Positions 8,046 to 17,300 of a stretch of 64,000 nt of DNA are shown one piece after another; the first letter of the stretch is position 1, and each line of letters begins with the position of its first letter. The DNA is from Psychrosphaera sp. F3M07 (lineage in GTDB: Bacteria > Pseudomonadota > Gammaproteobacteria > Enterobacterales > Alteromonadaceae). A model generated the notes under the pieces. It did no database searches. It was given only the letters and a program-made list of their open reading frames with translations, and was not told where the DNA came from. The stretch is taken from contig NZ_JAHKPJ010000011.1 in the NCBI RefSeq assembly GCF_018860345.1, positions 1 through 64,000 on the forward strand, read 5' to 3'. Both the position numbers and the translations under genes were made by a program.

Positions 8046-10328
8046 CTACAGCGCTTTTCGCCAAAGTTTTAATGGCAAATTAATTTGAGACGACAAATAC
8101 CATTTCAGTTTCATAGCCTGCCCTGCATCAGAAAGTTGTTCATAGTTTACAGGCTTTCCAGAACCTAAGTTTACTTGTGCGTCTTTGTTCTTATTCACAT
8201 TTAAAACGAGAACGATCTTGCTGCCCTTTTTGATTAGCTTTGAGGTAAAGCGAGCGTTAACTATAGGTACACGACGTTTTTGATTTGGGATTAATAAACG
8301 TCTTTTACCCATGTCTTCTGCGTAACTAACACGGCTTCGATAATTGTTTAGGTGGAAAACTTCACCACTGGCGGTAACTTCGTAATAGTTAAAGCCGATA
8401 TCCACATCTCTGTTATTGATTGCTATGTCAAAGAATCCAGAGATCGCACCTGTGAGCTCCATATCCTGCTCAAATACAGGTGTCTCCAATTGAATGCCAC
8501 CTTGCTTATCAATGTTGTTTTTAATGACTAGCCAGGGCGCTAGATTGCGTTGCTCAGTTCTGTCGGTCATATCAATGGTTTGTTCAATGTATTTATTGGC
8601 TTGTATTGAGGGCGCAATCCCCAATATATGATTTTGCTCTGCGTTTGGATTGGTCTCTTGAATGTAAAAGCTAACAGTTTGCTGGTTTAACGTTTGCAAC
8701 GAGTCAGCATAGCGCCATTGGTTTGCGCCCATTACTTGATAGTTAACGTTATTCTGAACTAACTTTGGCTTCGGTTTGCCATATAAAACGTGATCAAACC
8801 ATTCAAACACTACTTCTTCGGTGTCCTTTTCAAGAGCGACGAGATCAAGCTCATAGTTGCTGTGGTGCGAACGAGGTTTGCCTTGTGCGGTCATGTGATT
8901 ATAGGGACCAATTAACAACGCATGGTTAGCTCTATCGTTGTACTTGAAGTGCTCATACAAATACGTAAGTGCAGAAATTTGACCACCCTCAAAGTACCCC
9001 GTAATACTAAGCACCGGAATATCGATTCGTTGGTACTCTTCTCGATAAGGAACCATGTTTTGATAGAAAGTACTGTCTTCTGGGTGAGATAGCCACTTTT
9101 GAAGCCACGGACTCGGCTTGTTAGCTATTTTGTCAATATCTGAGATAGGCCGGCCACTGGTATACAGTTCATTTACAATATCTTCTGTACGCTGCCAGTC
9201 ATTATAAATAGTGTTATCGACCGTTTTATTGTTGGTAACATACAAAGGCCATTCAAAGTTACCCGTCAACGCGATGTTGTTTTCATACGGTAAGCCAGTG
9301 ATGAGATTAGCGGCCACATAAGGGGCCATCGCTTTTAAGCCCTTTGGCATGTATTTAGCTGTTGCCCATTGTGTAAAACCATTGTAACTACCACCGTACA
9401 TAACAACGGTTCCATTGCTCCAAGCTTGCTCTGTGATCCAATTGATAAGTTGCGACGCATCTTCTCCTTCATGTTCCCAAGGCACTATCTTATTGCTGCT
9501 TGAGCGCTTTCCACGAGAGTTAGCCACGATACCAATATACCCGTGCGCAGCGGCATGCATGGCGGTTTTTATATGAGACGCTTCATCGGCATAGATTGTA
9601 TATTGCAGAGCGGTACTTTTGGGTTTGAGTTGACTGCGACTGCGTACGATAGTGGTTGATAGCTCGATGCCGTTCTTTAATTTAACTAACACATCCGGTT
9701 GAATGATAAAACGACGTTGTTGTTCTTGCTTTATTATTTTGTCAGTTATTGGAATGATGCCGTGTAATACCTGATATAAATGGCTGTTAACGGCAATAGA
9801 AATCATGTCACTTTGCGAAAGTTTTTGCTTATTTTGTAGGCGTTTGTACACGTTAAAAACGTAACTTTTAGCCCCCGAAACAGACCAGCCCAAAGCTAGA
9901 GACATTTGCACAAACGCTTCATCGTTCAGTTTCTCAAATTTATCTTTAATAAAGTCACTAGGCTCTTCTGCTAGACCAGTTTGGTGATATAGCTGGTAAT
10001 GAGAAAATTCCAGTGTATTGTTTTGTTGTTTAATCGTGTTGGAGATTGCAGAAAGGTCGTCACGCAATGACAATAGCGCCATTTTATTAAACGTACTTTG
10101 TTGTTCAATTTCATCTACTGTTAAATTGTTTGCAAATGACTTGAGCTTTTTCGTTAGTTTTTCAGACGCTAAAATGGCATCGACGCCATCTGAGGTACTT
10201 AAATCAGTCACTGCAATAATAGCAGGCAATGGGTATTCACCAGAATTAGCAGCGTAGGTATTTGGCAAAAAGTTTAGTAAGATAATGAGCGAATAGATCA
10301 CCAAAGACGTTTGACTTAATTGTTTCAT
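8046..10328 (-). CDS. Secreted CocE/NonD-type hydrolase (peptidase S15 / X-Pro acyl-peptidase fold)
   Basis: About 760 residues from ATG 10328, which has GGAA upstream and gives a signal peptide (MKQLSQTSLVIYSLIILL, cut probably after NTYA). Longer starts would overlap the divergent regulator. An N-terminal helical region of about 190 residues precedes an S15-type alpha/beta hydrolase. The nucleophile motif GGSYNG lies near residue 311, NSRGKRSSS matches the family's DVRG segment, and GPYNHM holds the likely catalytic histidine. The C-terminal part resembles the PepX_C jelly roll. Family members cleave acyl, ester or X-Pro peptide bonds; the substrate here is unknown. It is divergent from the ToxR-like regulator at 10473, which probably controls it. 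Confidence 0.85.
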   Translation of the reverse strand: MKQLSQTSLVIYSLIILLNFLPNTYAANSGEYPLPAIIAVTDLSTSDGVDAILASEKLTKKLKSFANNLTVDEIEQQSTFNKMALLSLRDDLSAISNTIKQQNNTLEFSHYQLYHQTGLAEEPSDFIKDKFEKLNDEAFVQMSLALGWSVSGAKSYVFNVYKRLQNKQKLSQSDMISIAVNSHLYQVLHGIIPITDKIIKQEQQRRFIIQPDVLVKLKNGIELSTTIVRSRSQLKPKSTALQYTIYADEASHIKTAMHAAAHGYIGIVANSRGKRSSSNKIVPWEHEGEDASQLINWITEQAWSNGTVVMYGGSYNGFTQWATAKYMPKGLKAMAPYVAANLITGLPYENNIALTGNFEWPLYVTNNKTVDNTIYNDWQRTEDIVNELYTSGRPISDIDKIANKPSPWLQKWLSHPEDSTFYQNMVPYREEYQRIDIPVLSITGYFEGGQISALTYLYEHFKYNDRANHALLIGPYNHMTAQGKPRSHHSNYELDLVALEKDTEEVVFEWFDHVLYGKPKPKLVQNNVNYQVMGANQWRYADSLQTLNQQTVSFYIQETNPNAEQNHILGIAPSIQANKYIEQTIDMTDRTEQRNLAPWLVIKNNIDKQGGIQLETPVFEQDMELTGAISGFFDIAINNRDVDIGFNYYEVTASGEVFHLNNYRSRVSYAEDMGKRRLLIPNQKRRVPIVNARFTSKLIKKGSKIVLVLNVNKNKDAQVNLGSGKPVNYEQLSDAGQAMKLKWYLSSQINLPLKLWRKAL

Positions 10329-10376
10329 TTGAATTTCCATTTTGAGTTCGCATAAATCGTGGGCCCACTGTATTGA

Positions 10377-10420
10377 GGTGTAAGTGATAAGTCCTGACAA
10401 AGCGGTGAATACTTGTGACT
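10377..10420. promoter_or_regulatory. Candidate regulator half-sites between divergent genes
   Basis: GTGA-type half-sites occur at 10384, 10405 (inside GGTGAAT) and 10415, spaced 21 and 10 bases apart, so they face the same side of the helix. GGTGAAT is also the unit of the clearer array at 14628-14658 upstream of the second ToxR-like gene. Weak evidence. Confidence 0.3.
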
Positions 10421-10472
10421 TTTTATGACCGCCCTGTTTTAAGGGCTTGTGAAGCAGATACAATGGATAGAT

Positions 10473-12512
10473 ATGCGCTGGCAAATTAAAGATTTTGAAT
10501 TTTGTGAACAGCAACACACCTTAACGAATGAGCAAGATAGGGTCCGAATGGAGCCTATGATGAGTGAATTATTAGCGTATTTCTGTCAACATCAAAATCA
10601 AATTATCAGCAAAGAACAGTTGCTCGATGGTGTTTGGCATGGCCGTTATGTCAGCGACAATACGGTCAGCAAACTGATTACAAAACTCCGAAAAGCACTG
10701 CAAGATAGCGCTCGAAATCCTGAGTTCATTGTCACTGTGCCTAAAAGAGGTTACCGATTTGTCGCCACTGCCGCGCCAATTGACGATCAGGGAACGCCCC
10801 CGGCAGACATTGAAGGTTTTACGGAAAAGCGTCCTATAAACAAACATGTTCTATTTTTGATGGCGCTCTTTACCATTGTCTTATCTATTGGTTTTTTGTC
10901 ATCAAACTCTTCCTCGTCCAACGTCATTGTTTCTGCTAAAGCGGTCACCTCAGATAAAGGTAGAGAATATTTCCCTAGCTTTGCGTCAGATGGCGTTCGT
11001 CTGGCGTATATGAATCATGATGGCACAAGGTTCAGACTGTATATAAAAAACATTTATTCAGGTGAGCAAGTTGAAGTCCATCATGGCGAAGAGAATGGTG
11101 TTGGACCAGGCAGTTGGAACGATGCCGGTACAAAACTCGTGTATTTGGTTGCAACACAAGAACGTTGCCAATATTTTATTCGCGAATTTGATGGGCTAGA
11201 GATGTCTGAGCCCCAATTAATATACACCTGCAAGCCCGGCAGTTTTGGGATTATTAAGTTTACCCATGACGATAATATGCTTATTTTCTCTGAGTCACCG
11301 GGGATGGGAAAACCCTACTCCCTATATTCTCTTGAGCTAGATTCCGGCAGCACTCAGTGGCTTCCTCAGCCAGATATACACCTAGGCGGTAATAATCAGT
11401 TTGACATGCACCCGACCCAAAATAAGTTGCTCATCTCTTCGCCAGATGAACAACAGTGGGAAGGTTTTTATCAGCTCGATTTAGAGACACAGCATCTAAG
11501 TTTACTGTTTAAACTAAATGCCTATATTTGTTGTGGAATATGGGCTCATAATGGCGAGCACATTGTTATGATGGGCGAGCATCCGGCCCATGAAATAGTG
11601 CAATATGATCTCGATGGCAGCAATAAAACAGTCCTGTTTACAGGTCCTCAACAGCTGCGTCGACCAGAGCGGCATAGCAACGGTGTTGATTATGCGTTTA
11701 CCGCTTTTAAGAATGATTTAAATGTCGACGAGTATAATATCTCGCACAATCAATCGTTTTCGATATTAGAGGACACTTTTGATGAAAGGTTGGCTGTGTT
11801 GTCACCAAACGCCAATCAAGTCGCTTATATTAGTTTAACTTCAGGCAACGAAGAACTCTGGTTGTATAATCGTGATACGCGTAAAAAGAAGAAAGTCAGT
11901 CAGTTTGCAGATGGCCGACATTATGTTGATTTAACTTGGTCACCAGATGAGCGTAAAGTAGCAGGACTCACTTTAAATGCGATTCATATCATAGACATAA
12001 ATTCAGGAGAGACAAGGTTATTGCCGTTACCTGAAAAAGAGTTTAGGGGGCTGTCTTTTAAGTCGCCAAACAAGGTAGCCTTTAGCATGAAACTGGGCTC
12101 GGACTGGCAAGTTGTCGAGTTTAATTTACAAGATAATTCAATGGAGAGGCTTGAGCCTCATTGGCAAAGCGTTCAATACGCCAATTCTGTAGATGACTGG
12201 CTTTGGGTTGATCAAGATGGCAAATGGTATCAAGGAGCACACCCAATACCATTAGAGCTACCTAAACCGAACATCAATGCTTTTTATGGCAGGCAGTTTA
12301 ATGTCAAGAAAAGTGGCGAGCGCATCGCGTTTTATAACTGGCAGGACAGGGAACTTGAGGTATACATCAAAGGTTCTCATAAACCTGTCCAAACCTTGAA
12401 TAGTCAAGTAGGCCACTTTTCTATCAATGGTGACGTTTTACTCATTGGGCAAAAGTCGTCAAAAACCAATGACAGTGACATTTATCAAACTTATCGCGTG
12501 AACACTGAGTGA
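10473..12512 (+). CDS. ToxR/CadC-like membrane transcriptional regulator with periplasmic beta-propeller
   Basis: About 679 residues. An OmpR-type winged helix (about residues 1-100, with ending VPKRGYRFVA typical of the CadC family) is followed by one membrane segment near 128-148 and a long periplasmic part with WD40/PD40-like repeats (for example FPSFASDGVRLAYM, TWSPDERKVAGL). This is the architecture of one-component regulators that sense outside the cytoplasm and bind DNA inside. ATG 10473 was chosen over GTG 10449. It is divergent from the S15-type hydrolase, the likely target. Twenty bases after its stop begins a partial copy of nth. Confidence 0.85.
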   Translation: MRWQIKDFEFCEQQHTLTNEQDRVRMEPMMSELLAYFCQHQNQIISKEQLLDGVWHGRYVSDNTVSKLITKLRKALQDSARNPEFIVTVPKRGYRFVATAAPIDDQGTPPADIEGFTEKRPINKHVLFLMALFTIVLSIGFLSSNSSSSNVIVSAKAVTSDKGREYFPSFASDGVRLAYMNHDGTRFRLYIKNIYSGEQVEVHHGEENGVGPGSWNDAGTKLVYLVATQERCQYFIREFDGLEMSEPQLIYTCKPGSFGIIKFTHDDNMLIFSESPGMGKPYSLYSLELDSGSTQWLPQPDIHLGGNNQFDMHPTQNKLLISSPDEQQWEGFYQLDLETQHLSLLFKLNAYICCGIWAHNGEHIVMMGEHPAHEIVQYDLDGSNKTVLFTGPQQLRRPERHSNGVDYAFTAFKNDLNVDEYNISHNQSFSILEDTFDERLAVLSPNANQVAYISLTSGNEELWLYNRDTRKKKKVSQFADGRHYVDLTWSPDERKVAGLTLNAIHIIDINSGETRLLPLPEKEFRGLSFKSPNKVAFSMKLGSDWQVVEFNLQDNSMERLEPHWQSVQYANSVDDWLWVDQDGKWYQGAHPIPLELPKPNINAFYGRQFNVKKSGERIAFYNWQDRELEVYIKGSHKPVQTLNSQVGHFSINGDVLLIGQKSSKTNDSDIYQTYRVNTE

Positions 12513-12532
12513 AAATTGTTCTACTTTCATTA

Positions 12533-12834
12533 GCGTTCGGCTGGCCTACTATAGCGGTAGATACGCATATATACCGTGTTTCAAACCGCACTAAGCTTGC
12601 CATGGGTAAAACCGTTAATGGCGTCGAACAAAAGCTACTTTACTGATCGTAAGTCATCCATGACCTCCCAGCATCAGCATTTCCCTATGCTAGAAAAGTA
12701 GTCCCAAAAGAATTTAAAGTCGATGTACACCACTGGCTATACTGCACGGCCGTTATATCTGCGTTGCTCGTAAACCTAAATGTGGTGCCTGTTTGATTGA
12801 AGACTTGTGTGAATTTAAAGGTAAGGCGGAATAA
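12533..12834 (+). pseudogene. nth 3'-end remnant R1, with 54-bp insert
   Basis: Homology to nth begins at the codon before Phe130 (TTCGGCTGG) and runs to the stop codon. It covers the catalytic aspartate and the iron-sulfur cysteines but has no 5' part of the gene. A 54-base insert sits at 12641-12694, two bases are lost in the HHWLILHG segment, and the DNA differs from the intact gene mostly at third codon positions. It follows the ToxR-like gene directly and ends module A. Confidence 0.92.
12641..12694. repeat. 54-bp insert in nth remnant R1
   Basis: The insert begins TACTGATCGTAAG and ends CTATGCTAGA. It splits the coding sequence between the codons of a leucine and a lysine (KLL/KVVP). 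It contains three dyads: CTGAT...ATCAG, GTCAT-CC-ATGAC inside it, and AGCAT...ATGCT. An identical copy sits at the same codon in remnant R2. Confidence 0.9.
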
Positions 12835-13167
12835 CTAACAGATACTATAAATATAATCGCTGAATAAAACACAGGTCACTTGAAGCACTTCTTATGACTT
12901 CAGCAATGCGTTCCAAATTACCAATTACCAATTACCACTTAAAATTTTAATTATGCCTTCGTATCCCTTGCAATTTTTTGTTAAACGTAAAGCTCAAAAT
13001 ACATCGCTTAATGTTAATTACTCAGATTTGAGAGTTACGGCTTTACCTTAGATTTAATTGTCTAAATAATCGCTGTAATCGAAATGAGCTATTTCTTTTA
13101 ACCTTTTTATGTCCCGTTTAAACTATTCATAACTACAACCCGAAAATATATTTGTAGGCTTCGCAGG
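12835..13167. other. Intergenic stretch without a recognisable gene
   Basis: About 330 bases after remnant R1. I see no coding sequence. A short tandem repeat, three copies of AATTACC, lies at 12916-12936. The rest is AT-rich. Confidence 0.6.
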
Positions 13168-14559
13168 TTAGTCCTTCTGATAGTTATTCGCACTGTAATC
13201 ACTTTTAAAGTTTGGTAATAAAGATTTAGCTTTTTCAAATGTTAACCTCGCCTCGATGTACTCTCCTTTTTTATAATGAGCAAATGCCAAACTGTCATAT
13301 ACTTGTGGCGCTTTCGGATATAGAAACTGTAAGTAGTTTAGTGCGTCAAAAGCCTCTTTCCAGCGATGTACGTTGATTAACTGCATAGCTAATTGGTTTA
13401 ATGTTTTACCAACAAAAGTAGTGTACCCTGCATTTTGATATGCCTGTTTAAAAAACACAAAAGACCGCTTTGGGTGTTGTGATTGATAATATTGATAAGC
13501 AAAATTAGACGCTTTAGGTTTAATATCAGGATACTCTCCTGTTTTTATAAAAGTGAGGATTCTTTGCGTAATGAATTCAGCCACTAGACTATCCGTATTG
13601 GCCAAAACGATTATTTCATAACCAGTTTTTAAATCGACTTCTACTGCAGCACTTACGCCACTACCGCCACCGTATGAACGCCAACTACCTTCATCCATTT
13701 TGAAAAAACTTCTGTTTTTGGGAAACGAACGTTTAAGCAGATTATCTCGATAAAATAGCGCACGAACAAATTGATGAATGTCATCAACACTTGATTCTAT
13801 GCCGCCATCCGGTCCTGGATGCTCCGTAACACCAACTTCCTTTAGACTATTGTTATACAGGTATGTATAACGAGTAGACTGCATAGGATGATTGGCTTTT
13901 GGTTTGAAGCTTGAATTGGTTAAATTAGCTCGTGAAAATATATTTTCATTAAGCAGCATTTCAAATGATTGTCCTGATACTTTTTCTAAAATTGCACCCA
14001 AAACCACATAACCATAATTGGAATATTTTTTTTGTGTCCCTGGTTTAAACAATAAATTAGTATCGAGTAATAATTGTAACTTTTGTGTTACCGTTTCGTA
14101 TACTAACGGGTTTTCTCTGTAACGGGCATTAAATATATCAGGTAAGCCTGAACGATGTGTTAGCAAATGCTCAATGGTTATATTGGCTGTGTCAGGGTCA
14201 GTAAAACCTAATTTGAAATTATCTAATGTATCCGTTGTTTTCAAGTGGCCCGATTGTACCTTTTGTAACACTAATACTGCGGTAAATGCCTTCATGATTG
14301 ACCCAATATTATACCGAGTGTTAGCTGTATTTTTTACATCTAACTTTTGTGATTGCATACCAACGTGTTGGCGATGAAACACCTCACCGTTCTTCGCAAT
14401 TAGTACTGTTCCGCTAAACCAACCAAGTTTGGTGTATTGCTCAACAATGTCGGTTGCTGTGTTTTTTATTTTCGATAAATCTTGGTGGTCTGATGCGAAA
14501 ACACTTCCAACGGTGAACGTTGAGAATATGACCATCGCCGCCTGAATAATATTTTTCAT
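13168..14559 (-). CDS. Secreted class C beta-lactamase-family serine hydrolase with TPR-like tail
   Basis: About 463 residues from ATG 14559, placed 8 bases after AAAGG; a GTG nine bases upstream is less likely. A signal peptide (cut after VFA) leads into the beta-lactamase/DD-peptidase fold. The SxxK motif SIMK (serine near residue 87) and YSN (near 181) are present. The last roughly 100 residues are helical and TPR-like (VYDSLAFAHYKKGEYIEARLTFEKA). Proteins of this kind are mostly esterases or peptidases of unknown substrate rather than antibiotic-degrading enzymes. It is divergent from a ToxR-like regulator at 14747, its probable regulator. Confidence 0.85.
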   Translation of the reverse strand: MKNIIQAAMVIFSTFTVGSVFASDHQDLSKIKNTATDIVEQYTKLGWFSGTVLIAKNGEVFHRQHVGMQSQKLDVKNTANTRYNIGSIMKAFTAVLVLQKVQSGHLKTTDTLDNFKLGFTDPDTANITIEHLLTHRSGLPDIFNARYRENPLVYETVTQKLQLLLDTNLLFKPGTQKKYSNYGYVVLGAILEKVSGQSFEMLLNENIFSRANLTNSSFKPKANHPMQSTRYTYLYNNSLKEVGVTEHPGPDGGIESSVDDIHQFVRALFYRDNLLKRSFPKNRSFFKMDEGSWRSYGGGSGVSAAVEVDLKTGYEIIVLANTDSLVAEFITQRILTFIKTGEYPDIKPKASNFAYQYYQSQHPKRSFVFFKQAYQNAGYTTFVGKTLNQLAMQLINVHRWKEAFDALNYLQFLYPKAPQVYDSLAFAHYKKGEYIEARLTFEKAKSLLPNFKSDYSANNYQKD

Positions 14560-14627
14560 ATTTGTCACCTTTAAATATTAACCTGAAAAAAGAGTACGTT
14601 TCTGTCCGCTCATTGTAATGAAAGAAA

Positions 14628-14658
14628 GGTGAATAAATGGTGAATATGAGTGAATTTA
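14628..14658 (+). promoter_or_regulatory. Three phased 11-bp direct repeats (GGTGAATAWRA), candidate operator
   Basis: GGTGAATAAAT (14628), GGTGAATATGA (14639) and GTGAATTTA (14650) run head to tail with an 11-base period in the gap between the divergent hydrolase and regulator genes. OmpR-type winged-helix proteins typically bind tandem direct repeats of this spacing, and the adjacent regulator has such a domain. Confidence 0.55.
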
Positions 14659-14746
14659 CTAATATTTGCTAAAGTTAAACTACAAACTTTCAATTTTACA
14701 AGGCAAAATAACATCTATATTTTTTACTTACGACTTGATTAACCGC

Positions 14747-16858
14747 ATGTTCCAACTTGGTAACTTTCGCATTGACATAACTAACTCAAAAGTCTATCGA
14801 GGTGAAACACTTTTGGATGTTGAACCAAAGACTTTCCAGTTACTCGTATATTTCATCAAAAAAGCCAACCAAGTAGTGACACGAGATGAGTTAATTATAA
14901 ACCTGTGGTCTGGCAGAATTATTTCTGATAATACGATTAATAAGCATATTGCCAATTTAAGAAAACTATTAGGTGATGACCCAAAAAATGTTAAGTATCT
15001 GGAAACAGTTTCAAAGCAAGGTTATCGACTAGTTTGCCCAGTAACTCAAAAATCAAAAATAGCTACTCCTTTTTTAAATAAACTGCCAAAGCAATTCTCA
15101 CCCCTAGTAATGATATCAACTGTTAGCTCGTTCGTTATATTGTTAGCTGTAGTTATTTTCTTCAACAAAAATAACAATAACGCCCCATTAACAAGCAAAG
15201 AAATAACCAGAAAAGAAGGTGTAGAATTTTCGCCAAGGGCAATTCCTACTAGTAACAAAGTCTTATTTTTAAATCAAAAGCTAAGCCAATCAGCAAGCTC
15301 TTTATGGATAAAAGATCTGCAAACGAATAATGTTAAAAACATTGATATTGGCCAGTACGAAATTTCCCACTTGATCGGTGCTACAAATTTGTCTGATACG
15401 ATTAATGTGTATTTTTCTGCTAATTTTGACAATCAATGTAATATATATAAGGCTAAACTCGAACAGTTTCATACGTTAACCAACACAACTGCTCTGTTTA
15501 ATTGCCAATCAATTACAATACAAGACATTGTGTTAAATGACGTGAAAGAGACCATGTATTACACAGCTCGTAAATCAGACGAGTCTTCTTTTCAGATATA
15601 CAGGTTTGATATCCAAAAAAACAACCATGAGTTAATTAAGCAACCTACAGTAGAAGCAGCTGGCAATATAAATATTGATTTGTCACCTGACGGAAATAAG
15701 TTGTTAATAATGAATAGTAGTTCACTCAATCAAACCACTTTTTATGTATTAGATTTAAATAGCCAAACGCTATTACGTCATAAAAGTTTTGATTATCTAG
15801 TAACTGAGGCTATTTGGGATCATGATTCAGAACATGTTTTCTACTCAACAGCACCTCCGTCACATCAAATTGTTCGAAGCCACATCACTGCAAATAATGA
15901 AGACAATAGTGAATTTACAATAGTTAATGTCACACATTACCTTTCTAATGACATGTCGTTATTCGAAAATGATCAACTATTATTTAGCACTCGACAAGTT
16001 AATTTTAGTATAGGGAAGTTACTTGATTTTGATGGCTCACAAACTTTGAACAATAATTCCATAGTATACGACACAATTCCTGCTCTATTTCATCAGCAAC
16101 CAAATTACTTCTTTGTATCTAATCGTTCAGGAAAAAATCAAATTTATCTAGGTGATTTGTCTACTGGTGAGGCTACAAACGTACTAAATATTCAACAGCA
16201 TAAAGTGTTTATCAACTTACAGGTTTCTCCTAACGATAAGTATTTATTGATTGCGGATCAAAGCTCTGTTTGGAAAATCCCTGTTAATGAACTATCTAAC
16301 TTAACCTCACCGATTGTTGATCTAAAAGCCTATAAAATTTTCAATAGCAAAGTACAAATACATAACATTAATTGGCTTGATAATGAGCATTTCGTTGTAT
16401 CAACAAAAAACACAGAAAAACCGCATACTTTTTTTAAGAGCAATAAGCAGATAGATACAGTACCTTTTAAAAGGTGGCTTTACTTTTTTACTGACCACGA
16501 CGACTTAAGCGATATCTATATGATTGAAAAATCGACAGGGAGAGTTTATGTGAGTTCTTTAAGTGCTATTTTGGATTTAAAGCAAAAACCTAATCATCAG
16601 CCTAAAATTACGCATTTAGATTTAAATAACTTGCTCCCATACGCTTATTTTGACCCGCAAATTAGAGGTGATAATTTATTCTTTGTTACAAACGAGAACA
16701 GGCAATTTTATCTGCATCAATTTTCAGTATCTAAGCCCGAGTTAATTTCACGTCAAAAGCTTCATGGCTATTTTGAATATGATGTCAACAAATCCGGCTT
16801 GGTAGTTAGTCAATTGAAAAATATTCAGGGTGATATCCATAGTGTTTCTTTAAAATAA
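14747..16858 (+). CDS. ToxR/CadC-like membrane transcriptional regulator with periplasmic beta-propeller
   Basis: About 703 residues from ATG 14747, where the winged helix begins in register (MFQLGNFRIDITNSKVYRGE); the upstream in-frame codons look non-coding. The OmpR-type DNA-binding domain occupies about residues 1-100, ending SKQGYRLVCPV. A membrane segment lies near 120-140 (VMISTVSSFVILLAVVIFF). The periplasmic remainder has PD40-like motifs (INIDLSPDGNKLLIM, FINLQVSPNDKYLLI). Same architecture as the gene at 10473 but clearly different in sequence. Remnant R2 of nth follows. Confidence 0.85.
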   Translation: MFQLGNFRIDITNSKVYRGETLLDVEPKTFQLLVYFIKKANQVVTRDELIINLWSGRIISDNTINKHIANLRKLLGDDPKNVKYLETVSKQGYRLVCPVTQKSKIATPFLNKLPKQFSPLVMISTVSSFVILLAVVIFFNKNNNNAPLTSKEITRKEGVEFSPRAIPTSNKVLFLNQKLSQSASSLWIKDLQTNNVKNIDIGQYEISHLIGATNLSDTINVYFSANFDNQCNIYKAKLEQFHTLTNTTALFNCQSITIQDIVLNDVKETMYYTARKSDESSFQIYRFDIQKNNHELIKQPTVEAAGNINIDLSPDGNKLLIMNSSSLNQTTFYVLDLNSQTLLRHKSFDYLVTEAIWDHDSEHVFYSTAPPSHQIVRSHITANNEDNSEFTIVNVTHYLSNDMSLFENDQLLFSTRQVNFSIGKLLDFDGSQTLNNNSIVYDTIPALFHQQPNYFFVSNRSGKNQIYLGDLSTGEATNVLNIQQHKVFINLQVSPNDKYLLIADQSSVWKIPVNELSNLTSPIVDLKAYKIFNSKVQIHNINWLDNEHFVVSTKNTEKPHTFFKSNKQIDTVPFKRWLYFFTDHDDLSDIYMIEKSTGRVYVSSLSAILDLKQKPNHQPKITHLDLNNLLPYAYFDPQIRGDNLFFVTNENRQFYLHQFSVSKPELISRQKLHGYFEYDVNKSGLVVSQLKNIQGDIHSVSLK

Positions 16859-16944
16859 AGCCAAATTAAGGCAATGAAAGATTTTTAAACATGGAATTTT
16901 AATATATGCGAGCAACTGAAACAAACTATCGAATTTAGTTGTAT

Positions 16945-17244
16945 TTTGGCTGGACTACCATAGCCGTGGACACGCATATCTATCGTGTTTCAAACCGCAC
17001 TAAGCTTGCCATGGGCAAAACGGTTGACGATGTTGAACAAAAGCTACTTTACTGATCGTAAGTCATCCATGACCTCCCAGCATCAGCATTTCCCTATGCT
17101 AGAAAAGTCGTCCCTGCGGAATTTAAAGTAGACGTTCATCACTGGTTAATATTGCACGGACGTTATATTTGCGTAGCCAGAAAACCTAAATGTGGCGCGT
17201 GTATCATTGAAGATTTGTGTGAGTTTAAAGATAAAACAGATTAA
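16945..17244 (+). pseudogene. nth 3'-end remnant R2, with 54-bp insert
   Basis: Homology to nth begins at Phe130 (TTTGGCTGG), within 3 bases of the R1 boundary, and ends at the stop codon. Apart from the identical 54-base insert at 17050-17103, the reading frame is preserved and still encodes DTHIYRVSNRTK, VVPAEFKVDVHHW and CGACIIEDLCEF. It differs from the intact gene largely at synonymous positions, so it derives from a working nth allele of another lineage. It ends module B. Confidence 0.93.
17050..17103. repeat. 54-bp insert in nth remnant R2
   Basis: Identical by eye to the insert at 12641-12694 and in the same codon position of nth, although the surrounding nth sequence differs between the two remnants (about 15 mismatches in the roughly 100 bases before it). 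Confidence 0.9.
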
Positions 17245-17300
17245 CTATAATAATTCGTTTATTGACCAGTTATAAATGTTTAACTTAATTGGCATTTTTA

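Noticed and set aside
10018-10257. 79-codon plus-strand frame within the S15-type hydrolase gene
   Set aside because: Antisense shadow of the hydrolase N-terminal region; no ribosome binding site or recognised product.
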